NCBI GenBank assembly: GCA_964017145.1
Contig: OZ024841.1
Coordinates: 3,844,001-3,908,000, forward strand
Direction of reading: 5' to 3'
DNA from: Agrocybe praecox
Lineage: Eukaryota > Basidiomycota > Agaricomycetes > Agaricales > Agrocybaceae
DNA: 64,000 nt
Shown: positions 47,566 to 60,157 of the stretch, piece after piece
Numbering within the stretch: the stretch's first letter is position 1
Layout of the letters: every line of letters starts with the position of its first letter
The notes under the pieces: generated by a model
The model's database searches: none
Told to the model about the DNA's origin: nothing
The model's input: the letters and a program-made list of their open reading frames with translations, nothing else
Made by a program: the position numbers and the translations under genes

Positions 47566-47945
47566 ATGATGTCTGCCGTATATTAGTGTTTTCCCCTAAT
47601 TTTCGCTCCCCGCTGTCGTTTTACGATCCTCGTCCTTCCGGGAATGGTAGTATCACTCCCTTCAATCTTCTGTCCCATTTTCACGTCCTTCTTTCATCTC
47701 TCTCCGTCTCACTCCCATATCACTTTGTCCTCCATCCCCCATCAATACCCTCCAAGCTCATTTGCGTCGTTGTTTTATGTGTTTCGTTTCGTGTCATGTG
47801 CGTCCTCCGATCCTTTCATAACTCTTCTGCAATGACTTGCCCATTCAGCAATTTGACGCGTAAGATTTAGATCGAAGAAAAGAGTCGAGAAAAAGGAAAC
47901 AAACAAAGTTATGGTCGGATACGAACGTACGTGATGCCAGATCGG

Positions 47946-47965
47946 GTTAGGGTTCGGATCAAAAC
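47946..47965 (+). promoter_or_regulatory. TTAGGG-containing spacer motif, copy 6
   Basis: Perfect 20 bp core, upstream of kinase relic B. The lead-in GGTCGGATACGAAC is shared with the copy upstream of kinase A. Confidence 0.5.
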
Positions 47966-48204
47966 CCGTGTCAAATTTCCGTCGGCCCGTCCACTTATGT
48001 TTGCCCTTCCATTGTCAGTCATCGTCCGCTCGTCGTATTAGGCCTATTCATTGCTGTTTGGTGATTTCAATACCACCTTTCATAAAGTCGACTCGTAAGA
48101 TTCAAAAAACAGTGTTCCTAAGCACAGAACCTGAAGAAAACATAAAGAAAAGATTCGAGGGAGAGGAACAAAGACGAAGTACGAACGTACGCGACGCGAT
48201 GTGG

Positions 48205-48225
48205 GATTAGGGTCCGGGGCGAAAC
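48205..48225 (+). promoter_or_regulatory. TTAGGG-containing spacer motif, degenerate copy 7
   Basis: GATTAGGGTCCGGGGCGAAAC: the worst match, with several substitutions, yet the lead-in ACGAACGTACGCGACGCGATG still marks it as a member. Confidence 0.4.
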
Positions 48226-49650
48226 GCGTTTCTCCTCCGCATGTTCGCGTTCGTCTTTCTCTTTCCCCCGAATCGTTCACTATCGTCCGCTGTTCGTGGT
48301 TTCAATTCGTCGCGTTTCTGGGAGTGTCGAGGTCAAGCCCCATTATATCTGTCCACCCACTGACATAAATCCCTATCGTCCCTTCCGCCCCACTTGACCC
48401 GACCTTCCTGTTGTCCGCCAACTTCCAGCTTCTGGACTCTCTTGATTAATGACTTCTCTCACACTCACATCTCTCCATTAATCCCCTCTTTTTGGTGCCA
48501 ACCCACTTCACACTTCCCTTCAGGCTCTTTTCTCCGCCGTTCTCCTTTTCCTGCATCTGCGTTGTAGGGTCGATTTTCCTGTGTCCCATCGATCATTGTG
48601 TGCACCTCACTCTGTACCGTCTCTGAGCGTGTGCGTTGTTCTTCTTCGTCGCCATTCTTCCTTTTTTTCTCTATTCACCGGCACTTGCTGTCGCATTCGT
48701 GATACCCTTCCACCCGCCGTGATCAATCCCATCCCTTTCATTGTTACTTACATCCTACCTTTTTTCTATCACTCCGCTCGCCTTGCTCTCTGCTTCCATC
48801 ACTTCTTCGAAGTTTACACAATTCACGCTCGTTTCTCTTTTTCTCCTGTTTATTATTGTGCGATTACATTAATTATTCCCTCTCCTCCACGTCGTCTTCG
48901 CGGTTGAGACATTTGAAAGCCGATGTACCCTACCCGGGAAAATAATGCTAGTTCGTCTTTCCTTCTTCGTCTTTTCCTCTGCCCGTTCACTGATTGCTGG
49001 TGCATCTCCACCGTCTGTTGCGGTCCATAGAAATACCTGTGTGTTGTGCATCTCTTCTGTCGGATCACCGCTGTTCGGTGCCTCGCCTCGCCTTTCCCAA
49101 AGGCCAAGGTTAGCCCTACTTTCGCTCCGTCCATGAGCGTGTATCGCACTTATTATCTATTTTTAAGACGGGCTTTCCTGCGGCTTATCATTCTCAGAAC
49201 ACACGAACATATTCCTCTTTTTTCTCCCTCTCGGCTCGGTATCTCCGCCACTTGTTCTCCTTCGATAATTTCTTTCTTACTCGCCTCTCTCTACTGCTCT
49301 TGGTCTTCATGTTTGAGTCTCCACCCTGTTTGCCTCTTCTATCTGCCACTTTACCTCCCTGCTCTCTCTCATATCGTGTCGTGTCGTGTCGCATCTCATC
49401 ATCAAATCTTCCGCCTCTCACATTGATCCGCCTTCTCGCACTCTCTACGGCCTGCCGGCTTAACGAATCATCAAATCCCAAACCTCTCTGCGCGATATCT
49501 GCATATATATATGCGACTTGTTCAACGGGCTCCCTCCTCTCCTTGCTCTCCTTTCCCAGTTTGAGACATTCTTGTTCCATATTTCTCACCGAGTTTGAGC
49601 CTTCTTTAAATTCCAAAGGTTCCGTGGTTACGAACATTGAATGACACAAA

Positions 49651-50141
49651 GGAGACAGCTAAGAAGGTAAATTCGTAGACCGTAATACTTTGAATTGACT
49701 AACTCTGACGACGCGTCAACGATTGTTTTTCGACGTCCATAATTCAAAATTTCGAAAGGGTCTAGCTCGTTTATGTTGGCGAGATGCCATGCATTGTACA
49801 TATTAGAAGCAAGAAGGGACGCGATGGAACGGTAGAGGTGAAAATATGAGATCTTGAGCAACATTAATGGGAAATTGCCAATAAAAATGGCACTCCTATT
49901 CCCATCGAGCCAGAAAGATAGTATCCGAATGAACCAAAAACCTGATTTAAAAGATCCTTTCAGTCGATACTTAGGTAGATTAGATTAGATAGACTAATTA
50001 TAACCTTTACACGAACCTAAATTTAAGCGTGGGCACAGGCGCATGTATCGGAATCGGTGCTATGAAGGACGACGACATTGTCCTTGACCTGCTACTTGAC
50101 CTGTTCTTTATCCTCCCTCGATATTAGGTTGTTTCGTAAAC
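49651..50141. other. NLR4 upstream region
   Basis: Contains TAGATTAGATTAGATAG (about 49977) as in the NLR2 upstream region, and CTTGACCTGCTACTTGACC before the start codon. Probable promoter and 5' UTR. Confidence 0.5.
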
Positions 50142-52736
50142 ATGTCCGATATACCATCAACATCTGCACCTTTCTTTTCCTCTTCGAACGTCATCATCAC
50201 TGGAGGATCGTTGGCGATGAATACCACCCATGTTCATACCGGGGGAAAGAGTACGTACGCATATAGCGCATACGTCCTTTACACAGAATATTATTTTCAG
50301 GTGGATATGATCGTTTGCTGGAAGCTGCCGCACCCAATGCCCTGCATAACTCTGGGCATATCGTTGATCCGCCCAAATGTCACCTTGGGACGAGGGTCGC
50401 AATCATCCAAACCCTTCTGGACTGGGTAGCAGGATCAGACGAACGAAATCGCGATAAGTTCATCACATGGGTGACCGGAGCAGCAGGAGCTGGCAAATCC
50501 GCTATCGGGAGAAGCGTTTGCGAGCGCTGCGCCGAGGAGGGAACACTGCTTGCCAGTTTTTTCTTTGGCGCGAGCGATCCCACACGGAGCCACTCAAAAT
50601 CGCTCGTGCCGACAATTTCGTACCAGATATGTGCTAGAAACTCCCATTTCCGGAGGCTCGTCTCTGACTTCATCGAGTGTGATCCACTTATTTTCACCCA
50701 GTCTTTGCGTACTCAGTTCACGGCCCTTGTCATGGATCCGTTAAAGGCAAGCTATGCCAAATCACCTCAAACTGCACCCAGGTTGATTGTCCTAGATGGC
50801 CTCGACGAGTGCGTGGACCAAGCAAGCCAACGAGATATAGCGGACGCCCTACATTACGTTGTTACCACTTTCCCAATCCCACTTCGTTTCCTTGTCTTGA
50901 GCCGTCCGGAAAGCAATATATCCAACGCATTTAGTGGGACCAAGATAAACTCGACGCTGTTCAAGATATTTCTTGGAGACGAGTACCGTCCGGATGATGA
51001 TATTAGGCTCTATCTATCTGACTGTTTTACAGAGCTTCGCGAAGGTCACAAATTCAAATCTTCCATCCCTCATCACTGGCCTGCTGCGGACCAGATCACC
51101 AACCTCATCTACAAGGCTTCAGGTCAATTCATCTATGCAAAGATAGTAATCGGGTATCTCAATTCTCCCCGTCATCGGCCTCATCAGCGTCTGGATGCTG
51201 TGCTTGGTCTCCGCCCTCCTTTCAAGGACCTGCCTTTCTCTGAACTCGATGCTCTTTATACACATTTATTGAATGGCACAGAAGATCCATCACTCTCTGC
51301 AGATATAATGGCATTCCTTGCCTTATATCCCACAATGGTCCCCTCAGCCATTGATCTATATCTCAATCTCGAGGATGGGACAGCAGAGATTGTGTTATCT
51401 GATCTCACGGCCATTGTACAGATGATTACAGACCCAGTTTATCCTGAACTTCAAAAAGCAGTTCTGCTTCACAAGTCCTTTGGGGACTTTCTATTTGATG
51501 CACACAGGTCAAAAGACCTTGCAAAAGGACAAGCAGAGACACGCGCGGGGCATCTTGTTCGATTGATTGAGATATTCTCAGGTCAGAACTTTCATTCTCT
51601 TAGAAAAATATACTATCATTCTGACTAGATTGTACCACTAGAGGAATATAACGGCCCACGGTGCCAGTCTGATTCCGGATACAACACTATTCTTCAGCCT
51701 TTTAAGATCAATATCTCTAGATCTGATTGTTTTGAACCCAGTTATGCAGCATTTTTCAATGCTGTAAGGAATTTCCCTATGGAACTTTACTGCAAAAGCA
51801 TTTTTCGACAGCAGCTTTTGGAAGAAGTGGAGGATTATTTTCTTGCCAACCTCTTTATACTCATGTCCAATCTTGTAAGAACTTATACACATCAAGTTGT
51901 ATGGGAAGCTAAATCTTTACATGGCTTTTTTTCTTTAGGAGGAGGATGGGCATCTTACAGCAGGCACCTATCATAATAATGCTCTAACATTTTACAACTT
52001 GGCCCTCTTTGAACTTCATAACCAATACAGCAATGATTGGGAGATGCATTACGTCTTTGCTAGATGCCAGCTTAAGATACCAGGCCCATATACTATTCTA
52101 TCAGAAGGTCTAGGACGTGTATTTGATTTAATCCACTTCCATCTCACAATCTTGATCCCTCTCAGTGACATGGAAAAATCACTCATAATATCCAAAGCAG
52201 CAGTCCATTGTCTTACATATCTGATTGATGCTTCACTTACAGACCAAGAGGCTGAATCACACCTTCAATTACACTGGATTGATAGGAAAAAACAACAAAC
52301 ACGTCCCTGGAGGTGGCATAGGCGAACACCATCACACAACCTGCCAAGCAAACCTGTTCTTGTTCGCAAATACTTCTCCAGCCGTGACCGACACTCTGTC
52401 CAATTACTTCCATATGCAAAACTCATCAATGTGGATGCATGGGAAATCTTCCCTGTGCAGTCTGTCCATAAATCAACACAATGGAAATTCGGACTGTTTT
52501 ATCCGGACAAGCAGTTGTGGCAGAAATACAGAGAATTCCTGAAAATTCTTCCTCAGATACTTCCACTGGCGGCCAGGTTTCCGGTACTTGTTGATCTTTG
52601 CAGAACTAAATGTTTTGCAAAAATGTCAATGATGTTCCCCCAACTCAGCCGTCAGGCACGTCGAGCAATAGCCAAGTACCTCGATCGTGTTGGGGCAGGG
52701 TCAGATGATGCTATCAATGCCTCAGGGGATGATTGA
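50142..52736 (+). pseudogene. NLR4: NACHT/STAND NTPase with one nonsense codon
   Basis: Exons 50142-50250, 50301-51874 and 51939-52736; introns of 50 and 64 bp. Frame is continuous except for TAG at 51626-51628 (about codon 479), where NLR1 and NLR2 have TAC (Tyr of the SDY motif). The leader IITGGSLAMN, DPPKCHLGTR, P-loop GAAGAGKSAI, Walker B LIVLDGLDEC, LVLSRPESNIS and the C-terminal LVDLCRTKCFAKMSMMFPQL are all intact. As read, the product would stop after about 478 residues: a NACHT module without the C-terminal block, much like the NLR3 product. Without the stop it would have 826 residues. Readthrough, an assembly error or a real null allele are all possible. Confidence 0.9.
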
Positions 52737-54560
52737 AGGTAATTCAATGTTCATACTTCATCTGTCCAATATGTACTGATACTCAATATGCAGATTCATG
52801 ATGTTACCTCTTACCTTTATTCTTCCATCCCTTCTCCGCCCCCTCTCCCTTTCGTGTCATGTCCTTCCTTACCATACTTTTTTTCTCCCCTATTGTCGTC
52901 GTCGCGTCACGTAGGATTCCCCGTCCGTATTCCGCTCGCCATTTTCTCATTCACTAGTTTGTTATCATCCAAACATATTTGTCAAAACATGTTTTCGTAT
53001 TTTTGTTATATGGATATTTACATTCCGACGTTTTCCGTACGTGCGTGCACACAAGATAGTTTAAATGAATCAATGATATTGATGATGAGGCCAAGATAAT
53101 TTAATATACATATATAAAGTTCTGTGTCGTCATCGTCGACGCATGAAGTACCAGAAACACAGCCCTGAACCAGAGGAGAAGGGGACATGAGAGAGAGAAG
53201 AAATATAATGAGAAAGGAACAAGACAAGAAAGAGAACAAGACAAGTGAGGCGAAGGAGCATAGAGGGCTGAAGAAAATGGAAAATGGATGCAAGCGGAGA
53301 AGAGATGGAAGCGAACATAACGGGGGAAGATAGGTGCGCAAAGGAATAATATGCAAAAGGGCAGGGAGAGAGGGATGACATGCACCGAGATTTGGGATTT
53401 GAGAGCTCTAGTGACGGAATGCGAGAGAAAAGAGAGAAAATAGGCGAGAGGCGAGATGGCATGTAGAGGGTAACGGTAGGTCAACCGGTCGCCTTCGATA
53501 CATTGTTAACGGGGGGATGAAAACGGACGTGAAGTGATGATGGGAGGGCAGAACGGAACAAGAGAGGGAAAGAAGTGAGCATACCAAGAGAAGCAGGCTA
53601 TAATTGGGAGGAGCGAGGACAAAAGAAAAGGTATCTGATATAACAAAGCCATTGCGTCGATGCGAGGTAGCATATTTTGAGCGTGTATTCGTCTATTTCC
53701 TATTGCTCTTGGCAGTTCGTACATGGTATAAGCTCGTCAGTGGTACGAGAGGACAGAGAATGAGAGAGAGAAGAGCAGAACAAATGATGGACTCGGAGCT
53801 CGTGCACAGAGAGAAAAGAACGGAGAGGGTTGGTAACTGACAGCACAGTCGAGGAATGTGATAAGAGCGAGCGATGGGCAAGACGCACCAGTACAAACAA
53901 CCAGTGCGTACACACCGTAAGTCTCTAAGAATATCCGATTTGAGTTCGGTTCGTTTCATGTTCGTCCCTCGAATCTTTCCAACACCTTCTCCAATGGCCC
54001 TACGGACGTGTATAATTCAATACTTCATATGTCGCGGTGTTGCTGAGAGCTAGAGAGACGGAAGGTGAGATGGTAGATGCACGACGTTTACAGCAGGGGA
54101 AGACAGAACAACAGGGAGAGAATAGAATGTCAATGCATAATTGTGGAAAAGGACGCCAGTAAGCGGAAGTGGGCCAATGAAATAGAAACTTTGAACGAAG
54201 AGGCAAGAGAGGGAGGGACAAAGACGGAAAAGGGGTTGCCATCCCTAAAACTTGTAACAGATTAGTGAGCAGAAAGCGAAGGATGATGCGTACCAAAAAG
54301 CCATACACACTCAGTGCGTACATCCCTCACTATAAACATGTTTCCTTCGATTCCATTCTGCTGTTTTCTATCATGTACATCCTCCGATTATTTCTTTCGC
54401 CAATAAAATCTCCGTGTAGCCATTGGACGCGTAGAATTAGCAGTGCCAAGGACGAAACTTAAAGAAATGATTTGAAAGAGAGGAAGCAGAGACAGAATAA
54501 GACGAACATACGCGATGCCATACCGGGTTATGGTTCGGATCAAAACGTTCGGGACTGTAC
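52737..54560. repeat. Spacer segment R, copy 5 (downstream of NLR4)
   Basis: Full-length R with an intact donor-like GTAAGT at 53917-53922, the TTGTAACAGATTAG block (about 54252) and CAGTGCGTACATCCCTCAC (about 54315). This copy is the best reference for the segment. Confidence 0.65.
54527..54546 (+). promoter_or_regulatory. TTAGGG-containing spacer motif, copy 8
   Basis: One mismatch that breaks the hexamer (GTTATGGTTCGG). The rest of the block, including GACGAACATACGCGATGCC, is intact, so the wider block rather than TTAGGG alone is conserved. Confidence 0.5.
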
Positions 54561-55880
54561 CTTAGTCGCTTCCTTCGCCCCGCTTTTCCATCTTTACCCT
54601 TGCACCCTTCGTTCGGATCGTTCACTCATTTCCCTCCGGCATCATTTATGCATCCTATTTGCGGTCCCAGGTCCATTTCAATATTCAATTCTTCTCTTCT
54701 GCGATTGGTTATTAATTATTTCCCATTCGACTTTCTCTGTGTGGCTCCTATTCATCGATCGTATGTGTCCGTCCCCTGTCCACCTTCAAATGCTTGCACT
54801 GTCCCTGTACTCCCGTTGTTCTTCCTCTGTTTCTCCGGCCCGTTTATAATACCCTTTCACCCACTTTCCATCCCTTCTGTCACCACACTTGTCCCCGCGT
54901 CTCAAACACTTTGCTTTTCTTTTTGTTCCCTTCCCTTGCATCTTCACCCTGTTTGTTCACGCCCCCCGTCTGTCTACTGTCGTGTGCACGACTTGACTCC
55001 TCTACTCATTGATCGTCCCTTCTGTACTGCCTCCCTGCCCTCTGCCTCTTATTCCCTCCCTCTCTTTCCCTTATTTACTTTCATCAATAACTACCTTCTT
55101 CTACCTTCGCTCTGTTCCTGCCGCTTCACTCTCTCCTTGTATGCTCCCTCTCCCTGCTCCATACTTTTCTCTCCCTCTCATCCCCTTCACATCCCTGCCT
55201 TCCCAACTTTAGAACCGCCCAAATGTTTTTATGTTGTCCTTTTCCCCCCTATAGGACTAGGTTCTCCCTGCACCTCGCCTCACCTCGCTTTTTTGTTAGC
55301 TACGTGCCGCCGTCTTCACCCTAGTGACCCCTCTCGTCGCTCTCGCTCCGTTTCTGGTCAACATTCTCTTGAATGCTTTGCTGTCGTACTCATGACATCC
55401 CTGCACTCACATCGATCATCACTTCCTACTTGCCTACTTGTGGTACCCGGGTGCTCGCTTTCGCCGAACATGCTGTTCTTTTTTCGCCCTTTGTCAATTT
55501 ATTTGCGACTTTGTTCTCTCCGTTTACTTCTTTCATTGGCCTTACTTCCTGGACAGTATATTGTCTATTTAGTGCGCGTCTCTTCCCCCCTTTCCCACTT
55601 CTCCCAGGCTCCTTTCCCTATTCTTCCCCGTTGCCGTCCTTGTCCTTGTACATCCGCGTCCGCATCAATGGTTTTGTTCCGTTGTATCTTTTTCCCCAAT
55701 GCATACCACACCTATGTACCTTTCATTATGACGATATATGTAATCTATGGGCCAACCCGCATATCGCTTGCTGTATACCCGTTTGCTAATGTACAAATAT
55801 TCCATTAATGATTTCCTCTCCTTTGCGTCTCCTGCGCTAATTCCTCTTAGCTTCATTTTTCCATCCCCGCTCCATTTTCG
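54561..55880. repeat. Pyrimidine-rich segment Py, copy 5
   Basis: C/T-rich; contains the longest incidental open frame of the spacers (402 codons, 54600-55808), composed mostly of Ser, Pro, Leu and Phe codons. The frame is not shared with other Py copies. Confidence 0.5.
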
Positions 55881-57039
55881 TTCAGTCTGAAAACGGAGAG
55901 GCGTAGGTGGTGGACGATGGGAAAGGATGTTGGAACTCAGAAGTGGGATGGAAATTTCAGACGAGTGAAAAAAAAAGTTTATAAAGAAACCGAATCGGAT
56001 AATTATTAGGGTATAAAAAAGGAAGAAGTAGAAAAAAAAGGTGGTAAGTATATCATAAGCAAAAAGGAATCTATTAGAATGGTATTGATGGAAAATGGAT
56101 GGCGGATTGGTTGACCTAGGCCGACGACGGAAAGTAGGGAGTACTAAAACAGAACATGAAAGTCCTCCGCCCGGATATATGACAGATATCATGAAGGGAA
56201 CAAAGAAATGAAAAGGAAGAACAAGAAAAAGAAATGTCCGAACTACAGTAGGGACATGAATAATTTTGCTGGAGGGAAGGAAAGGGAGAAAAAGAAATCG
56301 AGAATGGACAGCAAGGTCCAAACAGAAATCCGGCCCCAGATATCGAAAATGTGAAAAGTGACGAAATCAAGCGCGCCGCAGAAAGCAATTCGAAAAAAAA
56401 AAAGAAACCTCGTCCGTCTTCCCCAAACACGACTGCGATCGCCAACTATCCACCGCCCCAGACCACCTATCCTTCCTAGCTGCGACGATTTTATATTGAA
56501 AATTTCCTGCTCCCTCCACCCCCACCCTCCTCCTTTTCCGACCAGGACATGCTAGAGCTTCTTCGCCGATCCCTATCCTTTCGTATATCGATCGAATACC
56601 CGAGGCAACATCATCAAATACCCAAGGAATCCAGTCTTGGGCATAGGCATAAGTACTGGATGGGTGACATAGGTGCATAGGGTGACGATGACGACGATAA
56701 CGAGGTGATGGTGGAGGATGAGAGAATTTGGCAGCCTGTTAAGAGACGGCCAATTATTGGCGATGTTGGGTTGTTGGTAAGAAGATATATATTCGGTCCG
56801 CACGCCTGTAAACAGAAAAAAATCATCAGTTCGTATGTTCGATGGCCCGGACAAAAGGTAAAAACACGAGATAAAGATATTAAGAAGATAGCAGGTGTTG
56901 ATGTACGAGCCCAGTCTCGACACCAGCAGAAACGTCGGATCGCAAAGAAGGAAGAAGAAAAAAAGAAGGAAAAGAGAAAAAATACCGAAGAAAAGAAAAA
57001 ATAGAATACGCACTGCCTTAACTCCTCAATTTTCCATTC
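55881..57039 (-). other. 3' flank of kinase relic C
   Basis: Near-identical to the kinase D flank between about 56640 and 56910. Includes A-rich runs at 56393-56404. No gene supported. Confidence 0.5.
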
Positions 57040-60000
57040 AACCTTCCATATCCAAACTATACATATCGTTCGGTCTATCCAACCTTGTCAGCTCGATGCT
57101 GAACCGCACTTCGAAGCTTCATCCCCAGCCTCCTGCGATGGATCGCCATATGCCGGTCAGACCGCGCCAGAGACAGAGACACTGGTGGAAGGGAATGCCT
57201 CCTGTCCAGGCGATATAATAGATAGGATTCACGACCGAACATCCTACAAGCCCACCAGTCGAGGGCAGAGGCTCACAATCGACGGCGTAATGTTCGTCAT
57301 CGAATGACAGTGTGTTCGAGGCCCCATAAGATGATGATGCTCCTGATGTGGGAGGAACACACGACGCGACTTTGTACGGTTGCTGAGAACGTGCCAGACG
57401 GAGAGGGAAGCGGTAAGCCGCGCTTATCAACACCGTTAGGGGCTGCACTACTCATCATGGTGATCACAGCCAACCCTGCTAATTTTCCATTTCGTGTCCT
57501 TCAGCAGCAGAACCAGACGAAACGATGACTGCATATCCCCTCTGCTTCTTCACCCTAACACATCTAACCTCCTACTCGCTCTCCATCTGCGCCTCAACAC
57601 CTATACCCCCAAGCACCTCCGGCGGTGGCCTTGTAATGATTGTCGTTTGATCCACCGCACCGTGATGGACACACAGCTCACTATAAGGATGAGGTGGGAC
57701 AGCATTCTGCTGCTGCTGTTGCTTCTGCTGTGCCCGTGACGACGACGACGACGAATTAAACCCATGAAAGCACCGAGCTTGTTTGACGACATCGACGTCT
57801 GTCGTTGAGGTTCGCAGTCCCTGCTGCCAGCGGTAACGCTATTCCTGAACCTAGGAACAAAGGAAGATGTAAGCAGCCGTCTCGCTGCGAATAGGTGTGG
57901 GAGGTGCAGGGAGCGAAACACGCGAAGTTGGAGTGGTAACCACCACCTGAACAGGAGGAGCAACGAGGTTCTGCTATTCCTATCCATCCTCCTTGCCAGG
58001 TTGGTTGACAGTGAAGCAGAGTGTAATAGCGACGCAGCCGCGTCCGAGTTCATGGACGTCGAACGTGCTGCTGCACCAGGTGGGAATTCCATGGAGGTGG
58101 GTATTGGTGAGGGTGGTAAACTCGCGCTGGCGTTCTTGGTTGTAGCTGGTACGGCGGTGGTAGTACCCTCGAAATAGACAGAACTATTGGATGTCTTCTG
58201 GTTCCGAAACCAACTCTTAACGGACCTGCTGAGAAGCTCAACCACACCCGTAAGTGCGTTCCTCCTTCCACGTGTACCCCGTTCCCTCTCCTTCTCCTCC
58301 TCCTTCGTCTTTTCCCTCTTCTCCCCATCACTCGTCGCAGGTTTCGACGAATCAGGCTGAGAAGCGCCCGATGCAGTGCTGGGCGTAGCACTGATGCTCG
58401 AACTGCCACTTCCCTCTTTCGCGTTGGCACCAGCATCTTTGCCACCGAAGACCTTCCCCAAGCCGGTCCTATCGATGCTCGACTTCCTCTTGTTAAGGCC
58501 CGCCCCTTGGGCTTCACCAACTGAGGAAGTATTCGCGTTTGCTCCAGCAAAAACCGCAGATACGGCGTGGCAGGAACAGCCGGAGCCGTCGCAGCTGGGA
58601 CCTGGATAGGAGGGACCGACACAGGCGCTGGTGCTGGGGGTGGGGGTGGTGCACGATAAGTTGTTGATGGTCCTGGCACTGCTGCTGGGGAAGGCAGGCC
58701 GGTAATCGAACGGGTGAGAGGTTGTTGGGAGTCGTTTTAGCATTCGAAGTCAAAGGAGCTCCGACACCGAATGCGAACGGATCGTCCTCGCTCAGACCCA
58801 AAGCAGCGGGGCTGGCAAACTTCTTTTGGCCAGGCCTTCTTTGTTCTGTGGTGTAGCTGGCTGAGGTTGATTACCAACCAGCTTATAAGCGACAGACGGT
58901 GACGGAGAAGAGAGGAGCGATACAGAAGGGTCGATAGGAACGCCTGTAACGGGTGATGAAGGCGAACTTTGGTAGGGGTAGGTTAGGTCGAACGGTTACG
59001 AGTGGGCGTGGGCGTGCTGGTGCTAGTGCTGGTCTGACCAGCGACGGCGGTGGTAATGATCGGTGGGACGGCATTGAACGACGCCGCCCTCTCGCTCCTC
59101 GCCCCCGAACGATGGCTCTGCGCTCTGTGATGCATGATTTTCTGTTGATAAATGCACCAGACACCCGAGCTAAGTTGGGAGAATAACCTTGCTGCATTTT
59201 TTTCGCGAGGATATGGTCGAACAGCTCGCCTCCAGAGCCGTATTCGAGGATGATACAGATGTATTTGTCGGTTTCGATGACGTCGTATAGTCGGACGATT
59301 TGACCGTCTGCGAATGGAGAAGGAAAAATAGTCAGTAAAATGATTTTGTGAAGAACGATGGCAGCGATGCGTAAGACAGAAAAGAGAAACGAAACGAAAA
59401 GATTGTTTGAAGGTAGAAAGCGAACATATGCTGTGGCCCCTCTTCCACGAATACTGGCGCCAGCAAAACGCGAAAATGGAGGATAGAAAAAACAGAGCCA
59501 ACGGAAAAACCTTGATTCGCAGTGAACGCAAGAAGATGGCCTTTGGGCGCCGGCCTTGGACCATCCACGAGAAAAGGAAAAGATAGGAGTAAAAAAAACA
59601 TACATCGATTTCCCTCAATTTTGCGTAACCTGACGGTACTCTCCATATTTCTCCTCCTAATCAACTCCTCTCCCCATTCTATGCAGACCGAGCTTGACCC
59701 TTCCAAACTCGCCCTCTCCCAGGGTGCGCAGGAGCAAATAGGGCCTAAACTTGTGAATCGTACGGCTTGGATGGGCAGCCACGTACGCTAGGGCAGCTGG
59801 GTGTGCGTAAACGTCCAGTATGGATACCTGAGCAAGTACTGCTGAATTGACACGAGTTGGGATGTGGGGTTGCCGGTTGGCTCTGTTGGTGATCACGACG
59901 GTCCGAGGAGTGGCGCGTTTCTGTTGGCATCTATAGGATGAGCTTGGAGGCGCTGGTGGGCTCTGTGTCGGGGGTGTTGGCATGGCGTGTGTCCTCCATG

Positions 60001-60157
60001 TGCGTCGCCGCCGCCGCCGCCTCCAGCTTGTGAGTGAGAACGACTTGAAGAAGAGTATTTGGATGCTGCGAGCGAGGTGAGCCGTTGGGAGTGATAGAGA
60101 TGGACCAAATACTGACTTGCACGAAAACAAAGCATTATCATTCCGTCCCTTTTTCAC
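57040..60157 (-). pseudogene. Kinase relic C: KIN4/SNF1-like kinase pseudogene, best N-lobe
   Basis: The only copy with an undamaged glycine-rich loop: LLLRTLGEGEFGRVKLGLH at about 59740-59680 (- strand). The frame then closes within a few codons because the following VAxK segment is deleted. After the intron-like gap come IVRLYDVIETDKYICIILEY and GSGGELFDHILA (about 59300-59200), then LFSQLSSGVWCIYQQKIMHH (about 59180-59120). The conserved HRDLKLEN should follow but sequence jumps straight to the linker, so catalytic loop, DFG and C-lobe are absent. The linker has a basic KSWFRNQKTS stretch. The tail has VRWIKRQSLQ out of frame and ends with RFSVELTRLDRPNDMYSL (about 57090). Not catalytic. 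A remnant peptide is conceivable but unsupported. Confidence 0.72.

Larger units (their letters stand above)
47566..49650. other. Spacer between kinase B and NLR4, two motif copies
   Basis: Counterpart of 8371-11860. It holds one good TTAGGG motif (47946) and one worn copy (48205) about 260 bp apart, each followed by pyrimidine-rich DNA. GTGTCGTGTCGTGTCG near 49377 is a short 6-7 bp repeat. No coding region is supported. Confidence 0.5.

Noticed and set aside
54600..55808. 402-codon open frame in the module IV spacer
   Set aside because: Ser/Pro/Leu/Phe-rich from a C/T-biased stretch with few chances for stops; no domain; not kept in sister spacers.
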